Below, in pieces: positions 6,822 through 7,972 of a stretch of 7,972 bases of DNA. The position numbers and the translations under genes are program-made. How positions within the stretch are numbered: position 1 is the first letter of the stretch; every line of letters begins with the position of its first letter. The DNA is taken from positions 1 to 7,972 of the forward strand of contig JAFAVN010000352.1 in assembly GCA_019242435.1 (NCBI GenBank). The letters run 5' to 3'. The DNA comes from Verrucomicrobiota bacterium (lineage in GTDB: Bacteria > Verrucomicrobiota > Verrucomicrobiia > Chthoniobacterales > JAFAMB01). Under the pieces are notes generated by a model, which saw nothing but the letters and a program-made list of their open reading frames with translations, ran no database searches and had not been told where the DNA came from.

Positions 6822-7250
6822 ATGAAGCCCACAAGTAGTAATGACGGGCTCTTGGCAATATGGATGGATCTCACTGCGGAACCTGCCTGGAAATACGAAG
6901 AGTTACCTCCGTTTCTGTTACCTGGACTCATGCAGCTTCATTTGAGCGAGGTCAATGACTCAGAGCTCTCAAGGGCCATTTGGTTTTGGTTTCGCCGGCC
7001 CAAGCCGTCGCTTCATGATAGCGCCATGTTGATGGTTGCGGCGTTAGCTGTGCTGGTGTCGTTAATCATTGTGTTGGTTAACTGGCGGTTGGCTTCGGCG
7101 CCTAAACGCGCTGCCGAGGTAATTATTCTGCTGTTGCAAGTAGCTGTCGGAATTTGGGTGATCGTGAACCGGCGCGGGTTTCTTCGTTGGCGACGAGAAT
7201 ATGAACTCAGCGTTGATCGCGTCATTCGAACCATCTATCAGGGGTGGTGA
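6822..7250 (+). CDS. Small two-helix membrane protein, function unknown
   Basis: I do not recognise this 142-residue protein. It has an acidic, Trp/Pro/Leu-rich N-terminal part (1-60) and two membrane segments at about 68-90 and 97-116. A basic loop (PKRAAE) joins them, and a basic RRGFLRWRR stretch follows before a short C-terminal tail. The ATG at 6822 has AGGG twelve bases upstream. A TTG at 6765 that overlaps the emrB stop would give 161 residues, but the added part is polar and looks like spacer. The gene follows emrB by about 53 bp on the same strand and could be read through from the efflux operon, though its base use looks more G-rich than emrAB, so it may be unrelated. Coding status is supported by the helix pattern and the Arg/Lys placement, not by a known family. 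Confidence 0.6.
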   Translation: MKPTSSNDGLLAIWMDLTAEPAWKYEELPPFLLPGLMQLHLSEVNDSELSRAIWFWFRRPKPSLHDSAMLMVAALAVLVSLIIVLVNWRLASAPKRAAEVIILLLQVAVGIWVIVNRRGFLRWRREYELSVDRVIRTIYQGW

Positions 7251-7373
7251 AGGTGGTTTCGGTCCCCAACGCGGTGCTTGGAAGAACGCCCGCACCTATC
7301 GAGTCCATCTTGGAACGCGCTTTCCATTGGGTCATCCTGGCAGGGTTAATTGCTTAGACTGATCGAAATTCGG

Positions 7374-7446
7374 GCGACTTCGCAGACGAGGACGACTGAT
7401 GCGAAGCAGGCAGGGCGGGTCCCGCAAAAGAAGGATAAGAAGTCGC
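7374..7446. promoter_or_regulatory. Overlapping inverted repeats upstream of the sigma-54-like site
   Basis: CTTCGCA (7378-7384) is matched by its reverse complement TGCGAAG (7400-7406) with 15 bases between. GCGACTTC (7374-7381) is matched by GAAGTCGC (7439-7446). The first pair would lie roughly 75-100 bp before the predicted transcript start, where sigma-54 activator proteins often bind. The binding role is inferred. Confidence 0.35.
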
Positions 7447-7453
7447 GTCTTAG

Positions 7454-7469
7454 TGGCACGACAATTGCC
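7454..7469 (+). promoter_or_regulatory. Candidate sigma-54 (RpoN) -24/-12 promoter
   Basis: TGGCACGACAATTGCC matches the consensus TGGCACG-N4-TTGCW at every position except the last. The invariant GG (7455-7456) and GC (7467-7468) have the canonical ten bases between them. Transcription would start near 7480 and run toward the lipoprotein gene at 7594. The site also lies in a short inverted repeat (AGTGGCA 7452-7458, TGCCACT 7466-7472), so it could instead be a hairpin. One match in about 8 kb on two strands has some chance probability, and no rpoN or activator gene is in the window. Confidence 0.5.
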
Positions 7470-7482
7470 ACTCGGTTATAAG

Positions 7483-7571
7483 TAGCGTCCTGTCCCATAA
7501 ATAACCTCGCTTTCGTGGCGATCAAAATGGGCCGACGGCGAAACCTAGGCTATTTATGGGACAGGACGCTA
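7483..7571. repeat. 89-bp palindromic element with perfect 21-bp arms
   Basis: The arms at 7483-7503 and 7551-7571 are exact reverse complements over 21 bp (outer end TAGCGTCCTGTCCC). Pairing continues imperfectly inward through CCT-G-TTTCG on the left (7505-7515) and CGAAACCTAGG on the right (7539-7549). The centre has no gene. A solo arm occurs at 2906-2925. Dispersed hairpins of this type are often REP/MITE elements moved by a transposase coded elsewhere. Any transcript from the promoter-like site just upstream would carry this hairpin in its leader. Confidence 0.8.
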
Positions 7572-7593
7572 GAGCCAGAAATCGAATTATTGG

Positions 7594-7972
7594 ATGATTA
7601 CCGCCTTTCGCCCGCGACTCTCGTATGGAGGAATCCTTAAGTGCGTACTCGTACTCTTTCTGTTTTCTGGCTGCGCCCATTTCGTCAAGATTTCTTACCC
7701 GTCGGCAGCATCAATTCATCCAAGGTTTGACCAGCTGTTTACAACCTGGGAAGGCCAGCGTGTTAAAGTGGTATGGACTCCTACGTTGCGTGAGGAAGCT
7801 CTCAAATATCTGCTTCGTTACGACCAAGTACTTCTCGCAGATGCGATCCGGCAAAAAGGTCTGCGACAAGAATACAAAATAGCCGGGAAAGGCACACCTC
7901 TGGTTGTCCACAGTAAAAATCCCGAAAGCAGCTTGAAGGAAAAACATTATCCGACAACCGGGATTACCCTTG
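7594..7972 (+). CDS. Putative lipoprotein, hydrolase-like N-terminus (3' end outside window)
   Basis: The frame from ATG 7594 stays open for 126 codons to the window edge. An in-frame stop at 7570-7572 limits the start, and 7594 is the only good start codon after it. The N-terminus is a textbook lipoprotein signal: basic MITAFRPRLSYGGILK, hydrophobic CVLVLFLF, then a lipobox ending in Cys27 (LFSGC). The product should be lipid-anchored and exported. The mature part is soluble, with LREEALKYLLRYDQVLLADAI (about 66-86, likely helical) and then GKGTPLVVHSKN and HYPTTGITL. The G-x-P-[LM]-V and Y-P-x-x-G pattern, with similar spacing, also occurs at the visible N-terminus of the hydrolase at 1-1248, so this may be a second esterase-like protein whose catalytic part lies beyond the window. 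A sigma-54-like promoter and a hairpin element lie upstream. No Shine-Dalgarno is evident. Confidence 0.7.
   Translation, partial: MITAFRPRLSYGGILKCVLVLFLFSGCAHFVKISYPSAASIHPRFDQLFTTWEGQRVKVVWTPTLREEALKYLLRYDQVLLADAIRQKGLRQEYKIAGKGTPLVVHSKNPESSLKEKHYPTTGITL

Larger units (their letters stand above)
7251..7593. other. Long intergenic region with regulatory-looking structure
   Basis: These 343 bp hold no credible gene. From left to right: an undistinguished stretch (7251-7370); inverted repeats at 7374-7446; a tight GC-rich palindrome GCGGGTCCCGC (7415-7425); a sigma-54-like promoter within a 7-bp inverted repeat (7452-7472); and the 89-bp palindromic element (7483-7571). I see no clear rho-independent terminator with a T-run for the upstream gene. 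Confidence 0.65.

Noticed and set aside
7415..7472. Rho-independent terminator for the gene ending at 7250
   Set aside because: GCGGGTCCCGC and the AGTGGCA/TGCCACT hairpin have no T-run after them on the plus strand and lie more than 160 bp from the stop.
7625..7882. 85-codon plus-strand open frame at the right edge, preceded within itself by a GGAGG
   Set aside because: It is out of frame with the ATG 7594 lipoprotein, which has a proper signal peptide and lipobox. This frame's product has no such structure, and the GGAGG falls inside the lipoprotein codons with no usable in-frame start after it.
1..7972. CRISPR array, transposase, toxin-antitoxin or phage gene
   Set aside because: I found no evenly spaced direct repeats with spacers and no protein with such motifs. 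The repeats present are hairpins or degenerate 7-mers.

Overview
The window looks like chromosomal DNA of a free-living, Gram-negative-type bacterium. A lipoprotein signal peptide, a periplasmic adaptor-type efflux pump, the near absence of clear Shine-Dalgarno sequences, and spacers full of short degenerate repeats would fit Verrucomicrobiota or Acidobacteriota from soil. That placement is inference; no rRNA or marker gene is present.

Layout. (1) Positions 1-1248, plus strand: most of an alpha/beta-hydrolase (esterase/lipase type) whose 5' end lies left of the window. It overlaps by 10 bp, tail to tail, a DUF420 (CtaM/YozB-like) membrane protein gene (1239-1787, minus). (2) Positions 1788-2055: a spacer with a 100-bp hairpin-forming repeat followed by a degenerate 7-bp repeat. 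(3) Positions 2056-3631, minus strand: a TetR-family regulator followed, 58 bp downstream, by a 2-keto-4-pentenoate hydratase-family enzyme. The 58-bp gap holds a near-perfect palindrome and a single arm of a repeat that recurs as a full element at 7483-7571. (4) Positions 3632-3858: the divergent control region, with a near-perfect 20-bp palindrome that is the likely TetR operator. (5) Positions 3859-6768, plus strand: an EmrA-like membrane fusion protein and an EmrB-like 14-helix MFS exporter, followed almost directly by a small two-helix membrane protein of unknown function (about 6822-7250). (6) Positions 7251-7593: a non-coding stretch with a good match to a sigma-54 promoter, inverted repeats upstream of it, and an 89-bp palindromic element just downstream. 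It leads into (7) a lipoprotein gene that starts at 7594 and runs off the right edge. Its visible part resembles the N-terminus of the hydrolase at the left edge.

How the parts fit. The best-supported unit is tetR <-> emrAB: a local repressor, a shared operator and a two-component drug or toxic-compound exporter with no outer-membrane channel gene in the window. The hydratase beside tetR belongs to a family used in aromatic ring-cleavage pathways, so the regulator could link export and breakdown of an aromatic compound, but this is only suggested by position. The most unusual content is non-coding: three 7-bp-periodic degenerate repeats, two different hairpin repeats, and a possible sigma-54-controlled lipoprotein gene. 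I saw no RNA gene, CRISPR array, transposase or integrase. No complete new defence or mobile system is evident.
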